Shown here: one piece after another, positions 7,718 through 17,587 of the stretch | Numbering within the stretch: position 1 is the stretch's first letter | Layout: each line of letters starts with the position of its first letter | Source: Bradyrhizobium ottawaense | Lineage (GTDB): Bacteria > Pseudomonadota > Alphaproteobacteria > Rhizobiales > Xanthobacteraceae | DNA: 64,000 nt | Direction: 5' to 3' | Assembly: GCF_002278135.3 (NCBI RefSeq) | Contig: NZ_CP029425.2 | Span: forward strand, 7,850,001 to 7,914,000 | Position numbers and translations under genes: made by a program | The notes under the pieces: generated by a model | The model's input: the letters and a program-made list of their open reading frames with translations, nothing else | Database searches by the model: none | What the model was told of the DNA's origin: nothing

Positions 7718-10482
7718 GCGCGACTGCCACAGCCGATGCATCGGCTGCCGCCGGCAGCGTGGTGCATCTGGAAGGCGTGGGCCTGAGCTATGGCAAGGCC
7801 CGGGCGCTCGATGCCATCACGCTCGACCTGCCGTCCGGCTGCATGGTCGGACTGATCGGCCCCGACGGCGTCGGCAAATCGAGCCTGCTGTCGCTGATCG
7901 CCGGAGCCCGCGCGATCCAGGACGGACGCATCCACGTGCTCGGCGGCGATATGGCAAGCTCGCGCCATCGCCGCAACGTGTGCCCCGACATCGCCTATAT
8001 GCCGCAGGGGCTCGGCAAGAATCTGTATCCGACACTGTCGGTGTTCGAGAACATCGACTTCTTCGGCCGTCTGTTCGGACACGACAAGGCCGAGCGGCAC
8101 AGGCGGATCGCCGGCCTGCTGCGCGACACCGGGCTCACGCCCTTCGCCGACCGGCCGGCGGCAAAACTCTCCGGCGGCATGAAGCAGAAGGTCGGCCTGT
8201 GCTGCGCCCTGATCCACGATCCCGAACTCTTGATCCTGGACGAGCCGACCACCGGCGTTGATCCGCTGTCGCGCCGCCAGTTCTGGGAATTGATCACCTC
8301 GATCCGCGATAGCCGGCCCGGCATGAGCGTGATCGTCTCGACCGCCTACATGGAAGAGGCCGCGCAGTTCGACTTCCTGATCGCGATGAATGCCGGCCGC
8401 GTGCTGGCGACCGGAACGCCTACCGAGCTCAAGCGGCAGACCGGCGCGGATACGCTCGATGACGCCTTCATTCGCCTTTTGCCCGACGCGGATCGCAGCA
8501 ACTACACCAATGTCGTCATCCCGCCGCGCGCCGAGGACCATGACGAGATCGCGATCGAGGCCGACCACCTGACCCGACGGTTCAACGGCTTCGTGGCCGT
8601 CGACGACGTCAGCTTCCGCATCAGGAAGGGTGAGATCTTCGGCTTCCTCGGCTCGAGCGGGTGCGGCAAGACCACGACCATGAAGATGCTCACGGGCCTC
8701 CTGCCGGTGAGCGAAGGCACCGCGCGGCTGTTCGGCAAGACCATCGATGCCGGCGACATGTCGGTGCGGCGGCGCATCGGCTACATGTCGCAGGGCTTCT
8801 CGCTCTATTCGGAGCTCACGGTCGCGCAAAATCTCGATCTGCATGCGCGGCTGTTCGAGCTGCCGGCGGAGACCATCGCCCCGCGCATCAGCGAGATGAT
8901 CAGCCGGTTCGACCTCGCCGACGTTACCGAGGCCCTGCCCGATGCGTTGCCGCTCGGGCTGCGGCAGCGATTGTCGCTGGCGGTCGCCATGATCCATGCG
9001 CCCGACATCCTCATCCTCGACGAGCCGACCTCCGGCGTGGATCCGGTCGCCCGCGACCGCTTCTGGCAGATCCTCGCCGAGCTCTCCCGCAAGGACAACG
9101 TCACCATCTTCGTCTCGACCCATTTCATGAACGAGGCCGAGCGCTGCGACCGGGTCTCGCTGATGCATGCGGGCAAGGTGCTGACGTCGGACACACCCGC
9201 GGCGATCGTGGCCGCACGCGGCACCGCGACGCTGGAGCAGGCCTTCATCGCCTGCCTGGAAGAGGCGATCGCGGATAAGGCGGAGCCGGCCGGCCAGCCT
9301 GCGATCGCATCGCCCCTACCGGCCGCGACAGCGCAGCCGCCACGCAAGCGCGGCGCGACGTTCAATCCGACCCGCATGCTCGCCTATTCCCGGCGCGAGG
9401 CACTCGAACTGCGGCGCGATCCGATCCGCGCCACGCTCGCAATCCTCGGCAGCGTGCTGCTGCTGTTCGTGCTCGGCTATGGCATCAGCATGGACGTCGA
9501 GAACCTGACTTTCGCCGTGCTCGACCGCGACGACAGCGCGATCAGCCGCGATTACAGCCTCCAGATCGCGGGCTCGCGCTACTTTACCGAAAAATCCCCC
9601 ATCACCGACTATGCCGATCTCGACCGTCGCATGCGCGCCGGCGAGATCGGGCTTGCCATCGAGCTGCCGCCGGGCTTCGGTCGTGACGTCAGCCGCGGCC
9701 GCCATGTCGAGATCGGCGCCTGGGTCGACGGCGCCAATCCGACGCGGGCCGAAACGCTGCGCTCCTACGCCCAGGCGATCCACGCCACCTGGCTCGCGCA
9801 AAAGGGCCGCGAGCTCTATGGCGAGGCGGCGATCGCCGGCGCCTATCAGCTCCAGCTGCGCTACCGCTACAATCCCGATGTCATCAGCGTCGTCGCCATG
9901 GCGCCGGGCATCATTCCGCTGCTGCTGATCATGATTCCGGCCGTGCTCGCCGCGCTCGCGGTCGTGCGCGAGAAGGAGCTCGGCTCGATCGTCAATTTCT
10001 ACGTGACGCCGGTGACGCGGCTGGAATTCCTGCTCGGCACGCAGCTGCCCTATGTCGTGCTGGCGTTCGGAAATTTCCTCCTTCTCGTCGGCTTTGCCCT
10101 CGTCGTCTTCCGTGTCCCCTTCACCGGGAGCTTTCCGACCTACGCGCTCGCCGCGCTGCTCTACGTCACGGCGACGACCGGCATGGGGCTGGTGATCTCG
10201 GCCTTCATGAGCAGCCAGATCGCGGCCCTGTTCGGCACCGTTCTGGTCACGCTGATTCCGGCCATCCAGTATTCCGGGCTGATCGATCCGGTTTCCTCGC
10301 TGCAGGGACTTGGTGCCCTGGTCGGGCGGCTCTATCCCACCACCTATTTCGTCACGATCTCGCGCGGCACCTTCTCCAAGGGCCTGGCGTTCGACACCCT
10401 CCACAACGATCTGCTGGCGCTCGCGATCATGGTCCCCGTCCTGGTGATTGCCGGCGCGATGCTGAAGAAACAGGCCCGCTGA
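7714..10482 (+). CDS. RbbA-like ABC exporter: two ATPase domains fused to a permease
   Basis: The protein has 922 residues in three parts. The first nucleotide-binding domain (about 15-245) has Walker [10 protein letters not shown], signature [11 protein letters not shown] and Walker B LLILDEP. The second (about 285-515) has Walker [10 protein letters not shown] and Walker B ILILDEP, but its signature is degenerate ([11 protein letters not shown]). A C-terminal ABC-2 permease (about 560-922) starts with one helix, then a large extracytoplasmic loop and a helix cluster. This order is that of RbbA/YhiH-type proteins, which pair with a HlyD adaptor and a YhhJ-type permease, both present here. 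Substrate unknown; efflux of a small molecule is likely. The frame is open from 7681, but the ATG at 7714 overlaps the adaptor stop and is preferred. Confidence 0.9.
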   Translation: MSATATADASAAAGSVVHLEGVGLSYGKARALDAITLDLPSGCMVGLIGPDGVGKSSLLSLIAGARAIQDGRIHVLGGDMASSRHRRNVCPDIAYMPQGLGKNLYPTLSVFENIDFFGRLFGHDKAERHRRIAGLLRDTGLTPFADRPAAKLSGGMKQKVGLCCALIHDPELLILDEPTTGVDPLSRRQFWELITSIRDSRPGMSVIVSTAYMEEAAQFDFLIAMNAGRVLATGTPTELKRQTGADTLDDAFIRLLPDADRSNYTNVVIPPRAEDHDEIAIEADHLTRRFNGFVAVDDVSFRIRKGEIFGFLGSSGCGKTTTMKMLTGLLPVSEGTARLFGKTIDAGDMSVRRRIGYMSQGFSLYSELTVAQNLDLHARLFELPAETIAPRISEMISRFDLADVTEALPDALPLGLRQRLSLAVAMIHAPDILILDEPTSGVDPVARDRFWQILAELSRKDNVTIFVSTHFMNEAERCDRVSLMHAGKVLTSDTPAAIVAARGTATLEQAFIACLEEAIADKAEPAGQPAIASPLPAATAQPPRKRGATFNPTRMLAYSRREALELRRDPIRATLAILGSVLLLFVLGYGISMDVENLTFAVLDRDDSAISRDYSLQIAGSRYFTEKSPITDYADLDRRMRAGEIGLAIELPPGFGRDVSRGRHVEIGAWVDGANPTRAETLRSYAQAIHATWLAQKGRELYGEAAIAGAYQLQLRYRYNPDVISVVAMAPGIIPLLLIMIPAVLAALAVVREKELGSIVNFYVTPVTRLEFLLGTQLPYVVLAFGNFLLLVGFALVVFRVPFTGSFPTYALAALLYVTATTGMGLVISAFMSSQIAALFGTVLVTLIPAIQYSGLIDPVSSLQGLGALVGRLYPTTYFVTISRGTFSKGLAFDTLHNDLLALAIMVPVLVIAGAMLKKQAR

Positions 10483-10484
10483 CC

Positions 10485-11597
10485 ATGCGCTTCGACAATT
10501 TGTTTCAGCTCGGCATCAAGGAATTGCGCGGCCTCGTGCGTGACCCCATGCTGCTCGTGCTCATCGTCTATTCCTTCACGCTGGCGGTCTATGCCGGCGC
10601 GAAGGCGCTGCCGGAAACGCTGAACCGCGCCGCGATCGCGGTCGTTGACGAAGACCATTCGCCGATCTCGACCCGCATCGAGATGGCATTCACGGCGCCC
10701 TACTTCTCCGTACCGCGCATGATCTCGCAATACGACATGGACCGGCGGATGGATGCCGGCCTCGATACCTTCGCGCTCGACATCCCGCCTGACTTCCAGC
10801 GCGACCTGCTGGCGCGCAAATCGCCCACGATACAGCTCAACGTCGATGCGACCCGCATCTCACAGGCGTTCAACGGCGGCGGCTATATCGAGCAGATCGT
10901 CAGCGCGGAAGTCGCGGAGTTCCTGGCGCACACGCGCAATGCCCAGACCGCGCCGATCGAGCTGACGCTGCGGGCGCGATTCAATCCGGAGCTGAAGAAA
11001 TCCTGGTTCGGCGCCATCGACCACGTGATCACCTCGATTACGATGCTCTCGATCATCCTGACCGGCGCGGCGCTGATCCGCGAGCGTGAGCACGGCACCA
11101 TCGAGCATCTGCTGGTGATGCCGGTCACGCCATTGGAGATCATGGTGAGCAAGGTCTGGTCGATGGGCGCCGTGGTGCTGGTCGCCTCCGCGCTGTCGAT
11201 CGCCTTCGTCGTCAAGGGCTGGCTGGAGGTGACGATCGACGGCTCGCTGGCGCTGTTCCTCGTCGGCGCCGCGCTGCAGCTGTTTGCCACCACCAGCATG
11301 GGCATCTTTCTCGCCACCGTCGCCGGCTCGATGCCGCAGTTCGGGCTGCTGCTGATCATGATCCTGCTGCCGCTGCAGACCCTGTCGGGCAGCATGACAC
11401 CGCGCGAGAGCATGCCGCAATTCGTCCAGGACATCATGCTCGCGGCGCCCAACACGCATTTCGTGATGCTCGCCCAGGCGATCCTGTTCCGCGGCGCGGG
11501 CCTGGAGGCCGTGTGGCCGCAGCTGGTCGCGCTCGCCGTGATCGGCAGCGTCTTCTTCGTGATCGCACTGCGGCGCTTCCGCGCGTTCCTGGCTTAG
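10485..11597 (+). CDS. ABC-2 type permease (YhhJ-like)
   Basis: 370 residues, starting 2 bp after the RbbA-like gene. It has one N-terminal helix (MLLVLIVYSFTLAVYAGAKA), a long extracytoplasmic domain (residues about 45-175), and a cluster of five or six helices from about 180 to the end. This is the ABC2_membrane_3 layout. The motif REREHGTIEHLLVMPVTPLE at about 200-220 is characteristic of the family. It probably forms a heterodimer with the permease half of the preceding fusion protein. Confidence 0.9.
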   Translation: MRFDNLFQLGIKELRGLVRDPMLLVLIVYSFTLAVYAGAKALPETLNRAAIAVVDEDHSPISTRIEMAFTAPYFSVPRMISQYDMDRRMDAGLDTFALDIPPDFQRDLLARKSPTIQLNVDATRISQAFNGGGYIEQIVSAEVAEFLAHTRNAQTAPIELTLRARFNPELKKSWFGAIDHVITSITMLSIILTGAALIREREHGTIEHLLVMPVTPLEIMVSKVWSMGAVVLVASALSIAFVVKGWLEVTIDGSLALFLVGAALQLFATTSMGIFLATVAGSMPQFGLLLIMILLPLQTLSGSMTPRESMPQFVQDIMLAAPNTHFVMLAQAILFRGAGLEAVWPQLVALAVIGSVFFVIALRRFRAFLA

Positions 11598-11605
11598 CCC
11601 GCGGC

Positions 11606-12094
11606 TCAGAGCTTGTGGCCTTTCTGGCGCAGCGCCTCGATCAGGCGCTGCTTCAATTCGTCGGCGGCCTTCTGGCTGACATCCTGGCCGATCTGCGCAC
11701 TCGCCTGCGCCAGCGCATCCGACTTCTCCAAGAACTTCTTCCCGGCCGGCTGGGCATAGAACGCCTCGATCTGGCGCAGCTCGTCCACGCTGAAGCTTTG
11801 GGCATAGAACGCCGCGATCTGCTCGACCATGGACGCAACGAACGGAGCATAGATCTCGGAGCCGGGTGCCGTCACCGCATCGTAGTCGCGCTCGATCTCC
11901 GGCCTGTCCTGCGCGACCACGGGCCGGAGCTTGAGCAGGAGCTGCGGCAGCAATGCGCGGTACTGATCGGCGATCTTCAAGGTGACGACGAGCTTGCGCG
12001 CCGCGCTCATCGCCTCCGGCGACGGCGCCTGCGCCGATGCACCGCAGACGAGAAACAGGAGAGCGCCGGCGATCGTCAACAAACGTTTGGACAT
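11606..12094 (-). CDS. Secreted DUF2059-family protein
   Basis: This 162-residue protein has a cleavable signal peptide (MSKRLLTIAGALLFLVCGASAQA). The mature part is all helical and contains FYAQSFSVDELRQIEAFY and AQPAGKKFLEKS, which mark DUF2059 proteins. These are periplasmic or exported proteins of unknown function common in Bradyrhizobiaceae. The gene converges with the exporter operon (8 bp gap) and lies 29 bp downstream of the OpgC-like gene on the same strand, so the two are likely co-transcribed. Confidence 0.8.
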   Translation of the reverse strand: MSKRLLTIAGALLFLVCGASAQAPSPEAMSAARKLVVTLKIADQYRALLPQLLLKLRPVVAQDRPEIERDYDAVTAPGSEIYAPFVASMVEQIAAFYAQSFSVDELRQIEAFYAQPAGKKFLEKSDALAQASAQIGQDVSQKAADELKQRLIEALRQKGHKL

Positions 12095-12123
12095 TGGGCT
12101 CTCCAGGACATGCGGACGATGCT

Positions 12124-13338
12124 TCAGCGGCTCGCGGGAGCCGCGCCGGCGGTCGCGGCCTGCGCGCTCTCGACCATCTCCGGCTCCTCGACCTCCGTCA
12201 CCTTCACGAACAGGTTCGGCACACGCTCGGCGCGGTCGAGCAGCCAGGCCGCGCCGACCATGATGACGATGCCGACGATGGAGACGGCGAGCTGCTCCCA
12301 GATGCCCCTGGTGTACTGCGTCAGGATCCAGTGCGCCGAGAACGACAGGAACACGCCGAGGCAGAAGATCGGCAGCGAATGCTGGCCGCAGAGGATCACG
12401 GGGCGCAGCCAGGCCCCATGCAGCGCCCGCCATTTGCGCGAGAGGAAGTGGGTGACCCAGATTGCCAATGCCAGGAAATGCGTGAAGCGCAGCATGTCGA
12501 GATCGGTCTTGTCGATCGGGTAGATCGCCTTGATCATCCATTTCGGGATCAGCGCCTCGAGCGCTGGGACGTGCCAGGTCATCACGATCAGCAGCGCGAA
12601 CACCAGCCAGGCCGCGGCCAGACCCATCGCCGCCCTCGACCACACCCACCTCGCGATCTTGTCGATCTGCCCGACGCCGCACCAGGCCGCAAACACGAAC
12701 ATCAATTGCCAGCAGAACGGGTTGAAGTACCAGGTCGTGCCGGGCGGGTAGGAAGCGACGTTCCAGTTGAACCAGCGCGACAGCACATAGAGCACGACCG
12801 AGGCGGCGAGCGTCAGGTTGGGCCGGCGCACCAGGCACCAGACGATGAAGGGCGAGGCGAGCACCAGCGTGATGTAGAGCGGCAGCACGTCGAGATTGAC
12901 CGGTTTGTATTTCAGCACGATCGCCTGCCCGATCAGCTCGTCCGGATGCGCCAGGAAGTTGAACACGTTGAACTCGTGCTGGTACATCGGATTGTCGAAG
13001 CGGCGCGCGGTGCGGGCGATCTGCGCGGTGAACAGCAGAAACAGCATGATGTGCGCGACATACAGCTCGGCCGCACGCCGCCACAGCCGCTTCATCGCGG
13101 CGAGAAACCAGCCGCCGGCGACGATCGGGCCGTAGATCCAGCCGACCAGATAGCCGGAGATGAAGACGAAGAACTCGGCGGCGTCGCTGAAGCCGTAATT
13201 GCGCAGCGTCAGCCAGGCCACGACGTCGTGCGGGATGTGGTCGAGGAAGATCATCCACAGGCCGATGCCGCGGAAGAGATCGAGCCTGAGGTCGCGCTCG
13301 ACCGGCGCCAACAAAGCTGACTGGTCCCGTGTGATCAT
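12124..13338 (-). CDS. OpgC-family membrane protein (glucan succinyltransferase-like)
   Basis: 404 residues with about ten transmembrane helices. The N-terminus RDLRLDLFRGIGLWMIFLDH, followed by FSDAAEFFVFISGYLVGW, is the hallmark of the OpgC_C family (acyltransferase-3-like). These proteins transfer succinyl groups to periplasmic glucans. A cytoplasmic tail of about 45 residues rich in Ala and Glu ends the protein. In rhizobia, related proteins modify cyclic glucans, but no glucan synthase lies nearby, so the acceptor is uncertain. Confidence 0.85.
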   Translation of the reverse strand: MITRDQSALLAPVERDLRLDLFRGIGLWMIFLDHIPHDVVAWLTLRNYGFSDAAEFFVFISGYLVGWIYGPIVAGGWFLAAMKRLWRRAAELYVAHIMLFLLFTAQIARTARRFDNPMYQHEFNVFNFLAHPDELIGQAIVLKYKPVNLDVLPLYITLVLASPFIVWCLVRRPNLTLAASVVLYVLSRWFNWNVASYPPGTTWYFNPFCWQLMFVFAAWCGVGQIDKIARWVWSRAAMGLAAAWLVFALLIVMTWHVPALEALIPKWMIKAIYPIDKTDLDMLRFTHFLALAIWVTHFLSRKWRALHGAWLRPVILCGQHSLPIFCLGVFLSFSAHWILTQYTRGIWEQLAVSIVGIVIMVGAAWLLDRAERVPNLFVKVTEVEEPEMVESAQAATAGAAPASR

Positions 13339-13655
13339 GGCCCCGCCTCATCCGGTAGGCGTCGCGCCATGGCGGCGCCGGCAAAATGCGATGCTAAGAA
13401 ATCGAGATCAAAAGTCACCTGGCCCTGCGGCTAGTCACCGACGGTAGCCCACCTTGGCGTCGGTGCAAGGGGTTCGTCACTGCGGTGAGCGAGGCTGCCT
13501 CTCGCAGCCGCCTGGAGGCGGCGCCCGATCAATTATGCGAAAACAACCCCATGCACAGTAGCTAACCCCTTGTGCTACCTACAAGATTCATTCGGCATTT
13601 TGGGCCGACGGTTCGGTCCCGCGGCGACAAGGTGCAGACCCGGCGGGACGCGGCG
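13339..13655. other. Intergenic gap with two competing GC hairpins
   Basis: No gene is supported. GGCTGC/GCAGCC (13493-13509) and GCCGCC/GGCGGC (13507-13522) form mutually exclusive small stems downstream of the adenylate cyclase gene and may end its transcript. The right part probably also carries the promoter of the OpgC-like gene. Confidence 0.4.
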
Positions 13656-16600
13656 TCAGATGAGCTCGCTGCCCTGGGCGAGCACCTCGGTCAGCATCGC
13701 CTCGGCCTTGCGCTGGAGCGGCAGCGCGCCGCTTTCGGAGGCGATCGCGATGGCCGCGCGCAGCGCGGTAAGGATGGCCGCCCTGCTCTCCGTACTGGAG
13801 ATGGGCGTCACAACGGCTTCGCCGAACAGGGCCTCGGCCTCGAGGCCCGAAAACCCCTGCTGGCGGGCGGTGTTGCGCGCCTCGCGCAGCATGTTCTGCG
13901 CAGCCCTGACATCGCCGAGGCGGCAGGTCGTGAGCGCAAGGTAGATCGAACTGCGCAGCACCGCCGAGGTGTAGCCGACCGCCTTGGCCTCCTCGCGCGC
14001 CTCGGTCAGCATGCCGCGCGCCCGGTCGAACAGGCCCTGCTCCAGATAGGCCATGCCGAGGTGGCAGGCGAGCACCGGCACGAACAGGCGGATGCCGTGC
14101 TTCTGCGCCAGGACAAACCCGTCTTCGAGAATGGCGGCGGCCGCCGCCGGGTCGCCTCGACCGAGCATCAGCCAGCCGCCGCAATAGGCGGCGGCGACAC
14201 GGTCGTAGGGGCGGCCGGTCTCCTCCGCGATCGCGGCGGCCTGTTGCTGGAGCTGCTCGGCGGCGTCGAGCTCACCCATGACGGTGTGGGTGATGCCGTT
14301 CATCATGCAGCAGAGGAGGAGCAAGGATCGTGGAGTCGTGCCGATCGGGGCACTCGATGCCGAGCCCACGAGACCGGCACGTGCCGCGGCCAGCATCTTC
14401 TCGGCGCTTTGATAGCGGCCGCAGAGAAAATAGGCCTGCCCAAGACCATATTGCGCGAGATTACGCCAGCCGGGATTGCCTGAGCTTTCCGCCAGACGCA
14501 CGACCTCTTCCCCGATCGCGACAGCTTCGACCGGCGTTCCGTAGAAGTTCTGCGCGCCCGCTCTCACGGTCATGGCCGCGATCTTGCGCCCGATGTCGTC
14601 GATTGCATCGGCGCGCCGTTCGGCTTCGCGTCCCAGATCCAGGGCTTCGGCGACGCGCCCCGATCCGGCAAAGGCCAAGCGCGCCTCCATCCGGAGATCG
14701 ATGGCGTCCGCTTCTCGCGCTTGCGTCACCGGGGTCTTGTCGAGAGACCCCATTGCGATCTCGAAATAGTCGACCGCGTCGGCATAGGCTGAGCGCACCA
14801 GACATTTTCGAGCGGCGCTTCTGCCATGGTGAAACGCCTTCTGCCAATCCTTCGCCCTCGTCGCGTGATAGCAGAGCGCGTCCGGCCCGTCGTTCGATGC
14901 CTCGTCGTCCTCGAGCGCTGCGAGGATGCTGGCATGGATGCTCTCGCGCACCTTTTCGACCATGGAATCGTAGGTCACCTGCCGGACCATCTCGTGCCGA
15001 AATTCGAGCGAGTCCTCCAACTCGCTATCGATCCTGACGAGCAGTTCGGCCCGGTCGAGCGCGGTGAGGCAATCCTGCAGCACGCCTTCCGGCAAGGCCG
15101 CGATCTTCCGGAGCAGGGCCTGGTTTGTCCGGGGACCAAACGCCGCGGCGATCTGCAGGAGCGATCGTTCCTGTCGTGACACGCGATCGAGCCGCGCCGC
15201 GATCACACCTTGGATGCTGGTGGGAATGCCGAGCTCTTCCACGGGACGCGCAAGAGACAGGTCGCCCCATTGACCGAGGAGCATGCCGCTATCCTTCAGA
15301 CTGCGGCAGACTTCCTCGATGAACAGCGGAACGTTGGCGGTATGGGAGATGATCCGGTTCTTCAGATCCGCGTTGGTGGTGGCGGGGCCGAGCATTTCGG
15401 CGAGCATGGCCAAGCCCGAATCGTCGTCGAGGGGCCGCATGGCCACGATCTCTGCGTGACAGCGCGCAATCCACACCGGCATCCCGTTGGGCCGCGTGGT
15501 CAGCAGCACGAGCAAATCGGGACATTGCAGCGCGGAGAGCGTGGCCATGACCGCATCGCTGGCCCGATCGATCCAGTGCAGGTCCTCGATCAGAAGGATC
15601 GTGCGCTGACGACGGGCGATGCTCTCGACGATCGCGCAGCTAGCATCTGAAATCGCGCGCCCGCGCGCGTGCGGCTCCAGTTCGTCCCATTGCGGATCGG
15701 AGATCGGCAGGTCCAGGACCGCGTCGATGGCTCGCTGCTGCACGGCCGGCAACGCCCCTCTGGGATCATCCGCCCTGGCCTGATCCCTTGCGGCCGACTC
15801 GAAGATCGACAGCAACAATCGCTTGAGGGCGCTGTACGGCGCGCCCTGGAGATTCGGACTGCACTCGGCATCGATCAGCCGCCAGCCGCTGGCGCGAAGG
15901 TCCTGCGCGAACTCGTGCGCAAGCCGCGACTTTCCGATGCCGGCGTCACCCATGAGCAGAACGGTCTGGCGGCTGGCGCTGACCCTTTCGGCCGCACGCC
16001 ACAGCAAGGCCCGCTCCGTCGTGCGGTCGACAAATCGGGAAACACTGCGCGCACGCCGGACCCGCCAGCTCGAAAGATCGCTCGCGCCCATGACCCGGTA
16101 CACAGGCATCGGCTCGCCGAAACCGCGGAGCGTCTTGCGGCCCAGGAATTCGAAGCGGACGTGTCCATCCGCGAGCTTTTGACAGGCCTCAGAGACGTAG
16201 ACCTGGTTCGCCTCGGCCGCCGCTTCCAGCCGCGCGGCCAGATGCTGGGCCGCCCCGCCGATCTCATAGACCTTGGAGAATTCGCTGGCGACCATGTAGG
16301 CGACCACATGGCCCGAGTGGAGCCCGACCCGGACCTGAAGACCGGGATCGCCCAGGCTGCCAACACGCCGGACGAGCTCGATGGCCGCGTGGCAAGCGAG
16401 CGGCGCGTGGTTGTCGTCGGCGATCGGGGCACCGAACACGGCGGCCAGCCCGTCTCCCAGCTCCTTGCTGACAATGCCACCGAACTGGCGCACCGCTCCT
16501 CTCATCGCCGCGAGAGCCGGCTCGAGGCGCGACACCGCGGCCTCCGGCTCCAGCTCGGCGACAAGTCCTGTGGAATCGACGACGTCGGCGCGCAAAATGG

Positions 16601-16712
16601 TCACGAACCGCCGTTCGCTGTCGGGCTCAACGCGCTCGCGGACCGCCGCTCCGCATTTGGAGCACCAGCTATCGCCCGGACCGATCGCCGACTGACACGC
16701 GAAGCAATGCAT
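13656..16712 (-). CDS. Class III adenylate/guanylate cyclase with AAA ATPase and TPR-like domains
   Basis: The protein has 1018 residues. An N-terminal zinc ribbon (CFAC...CSKC, residues 3-21) is followed by a class III cyclase domain (about 35-210). The two metal-binding aspartates are in LRADVVDST and ELGDGLAAVFG, and GLHSGHVVAYM is also typical. A STAND/AAA module follows with Walker A GDAGIGKSRL near 255, Walker B-like TILLIEDLHWIDRASD near 365, and a long helical-repeat C-terminus (about 620-1018) resembling TPR. Proteins of this form are frequent in rhizobia and are thought to link cAMP signalling to protein-protein sensing. No partner gene is adjacent. The catalytic residues look intact. 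Confidence 0.9.
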   Translation of the reverse strand: MHCFACQSAIGPGDSWCSKCGAAVRERVEPDSERRFVTILRADVVDSTGLVAELEPEAAVSRLEPALAAMRGAVRQFGGIVSKELGDGLAAVFGAPIADDNHAPLACHAAIELVRRVGSLGDPGLQVRVGLHSGHVVAYMVASEFSKVYEIGGAAQHLAARLEAAAEANQVYVSEACQKLADGHVRFEFLGRKTLRGFGEPMPVYRVMGASDLSSWRVRRARSVSRFVDRTTERALLWRAAERVSASRQTVLLMGDAGIGKSRLAHEFAQDLRASGWRLIDAECSPNLQGAPYSALKRLLLSIFESAARDQARADDPRGALPAVQQRAIDAVLDLPISDPQWDELEPHARGRAISDASCAIVESIARRQRTILLIEDLHWIDRASDAVMATLSALQCPDLLVLLTTRPNGMPVWIARCHAEIVAMRPLDDDSGLAMLAEMLGPATTNADLKNRIISHTANVPLFIEEVCRSLKDSGMLLGQWGDLSLARPVEELGIPTSIQGVIAARLDRVSRQERSLLQIAAAFGPRTNQALLRKIAALPEGVLQDCLTALDRAELLVRIDSELEDSLEFRHEMVRQVTYDSMVEKVRESIHASILAALEDDEASNDGPDALCYHATRAKDWQKAFHHGRSAARKCLVRSAYADAVDYFEIAMGSLDKTPVTQAREADAIDLRMEARLAFAGSGRVAEALDLGREAERRADAIDDIGRKIAAMTVRAGAQNFYGTPVEAVAIGEEVVRLAESSGNPGWRNLAQYGLGQAYFLCGRYQSAEKMLAAARAGLVGSASSAPIGTTPRSLLLLCCMMNGITHTVMGELDAAEQLQQQAAAIAEETGRPYDRVAAAYCGGWLMLGRGDPAAAAAILEDGFVLAQKHGIRLFVPVLACHLGMAYLEQGLFDRARGMLTEAREEAKAVGYTSAVLRSSIYLALTTCRLGDVRAAQNMLREARNTARQQGFSGLEAEALFGEAVVTPISSTESRAAILTALRAAIAIASESGALPLQRKAEAMLTEVLAQGSELI

Positions 16713-16975
16713 TCCAGCGCCTTCAAACGACTGCCTCAGCAGTCTTCGCTACCCGCGCCCGCGAGACATTCGGCTTACATTACCAATAGGGGACTGCATG
16801 GCAATTAGGCTTGCGGGATACGCGACCTTACCGGATGGTAGCTCGCTGGACGAAGTACAGTCGTGGGTGGTAGCGTGCCTGCACACAACAAATTGTGTGA
16901 TCGGCCGCCGCATCGCGCGTATTTGCGGCCACACGCTACGGTTTTTGACAAACAGACATATCGAGGAAAGAGGCG

Positions 16976-17467
16976 ATGGCCGGACTGGTATATAGCGGCA
17001 AGGCATTTCGAGACTTGATGAACGCCAATTACTATCCCCTGGCGAACATGAAAAAGAGCGTCGCCAAGCTCAAGGCATCCGACGACATCGACCTGCCGAC
17101 CCTGGAATACGGCCAGTACCATTTGATCTTGAACCCGCCGTCGAGGTGGCCGCAGGGCAGCGCCAAGTACTGGCACAAGGAGAAGGGCCGCGCCCGCGTC
17201 GACCTCAGCACCCAGCCAAACACGGCCCCGCTCTCCAAGGACGAGCCCGGCGTCATCCCCCTGACACGATGTGACCTGCTCGATGCCTGTGTGCGGAAAT
17301 GCTTCAACTCCGAGCCGCCAATCCCGATGAAGACGAAGATCATCACCCACGCGGCAAGCGATGCCTATGCCCACCGACACGAGATCCGGTTGGAGTGGGA
17401 ATACAAGAAAGGCTCGGACAAGCCGACGCTGCTGAACCTGACGATGGTCTGTCCGTACAGATCTTGA
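16976..17467 (+). CDS. Hypothetical protein, 163 residues
   Basis: I do not recognise this protein. It starts at an ATG preceded by GAGGAAAGAGGCG, a strong ribosome site. The product is soluble, basic at the N-terminus, and has no signal peptide or membrane helix. It contains a Cys pair (CDLLDACVRKC, about residues 98-108) and an Arg/Tyr-rich middle. Its codon usage is normal for the window. It converges with the alpha/beta hydrolase gene, with a hairpin between them. Confidence 0.65.
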   Translation: MAGLVYSGKAFRDLMNANYYPLANMKKSVAKLKASDDIDLPTLEYGQYHLILNPPSRWPQGSAKYWHKEKGRARVDLSTQPNTAPLSKDEPGVIPLTRCDLLDACVRKCFNSEPPIPMKTKIITHAASDAYAHRHEIRLEWEYKKGSDKPTLLNLTMVCPYRS

Positions 17468-17485
17468 ACATGACCCGAGCTCGCA

Positions 17486-17519
17486 GAAGCGGATGCTAGC
17501 AATGCTAGGCGTCCGCTTC
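17486..17519. terminator. Hairpin between convergent genes
   Basis: GAAGCGGA and TCCGCTTC form an 8-bp stem around an 18-base loop that contains a further CTAG/CTAG pairing. It starts 19 bp after the hypothetical gene's stop and could serve both convergent genes. There is no T-run. Confidence 0.45.
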
Positions 17520-17587
17520 GAGGCGCTGGCAGCGAGGCCTCGGTCTGCGCGCTAACACCCCGGCGCCGACGCGGGCTGGCATTGCTG

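Noticed and set aside
16798..16995. 65-codon open frame before the hypothetical gene
   Set aside because: It overlaps the strong ribosome site and start of the 163-residue gene and has no recognisable features.
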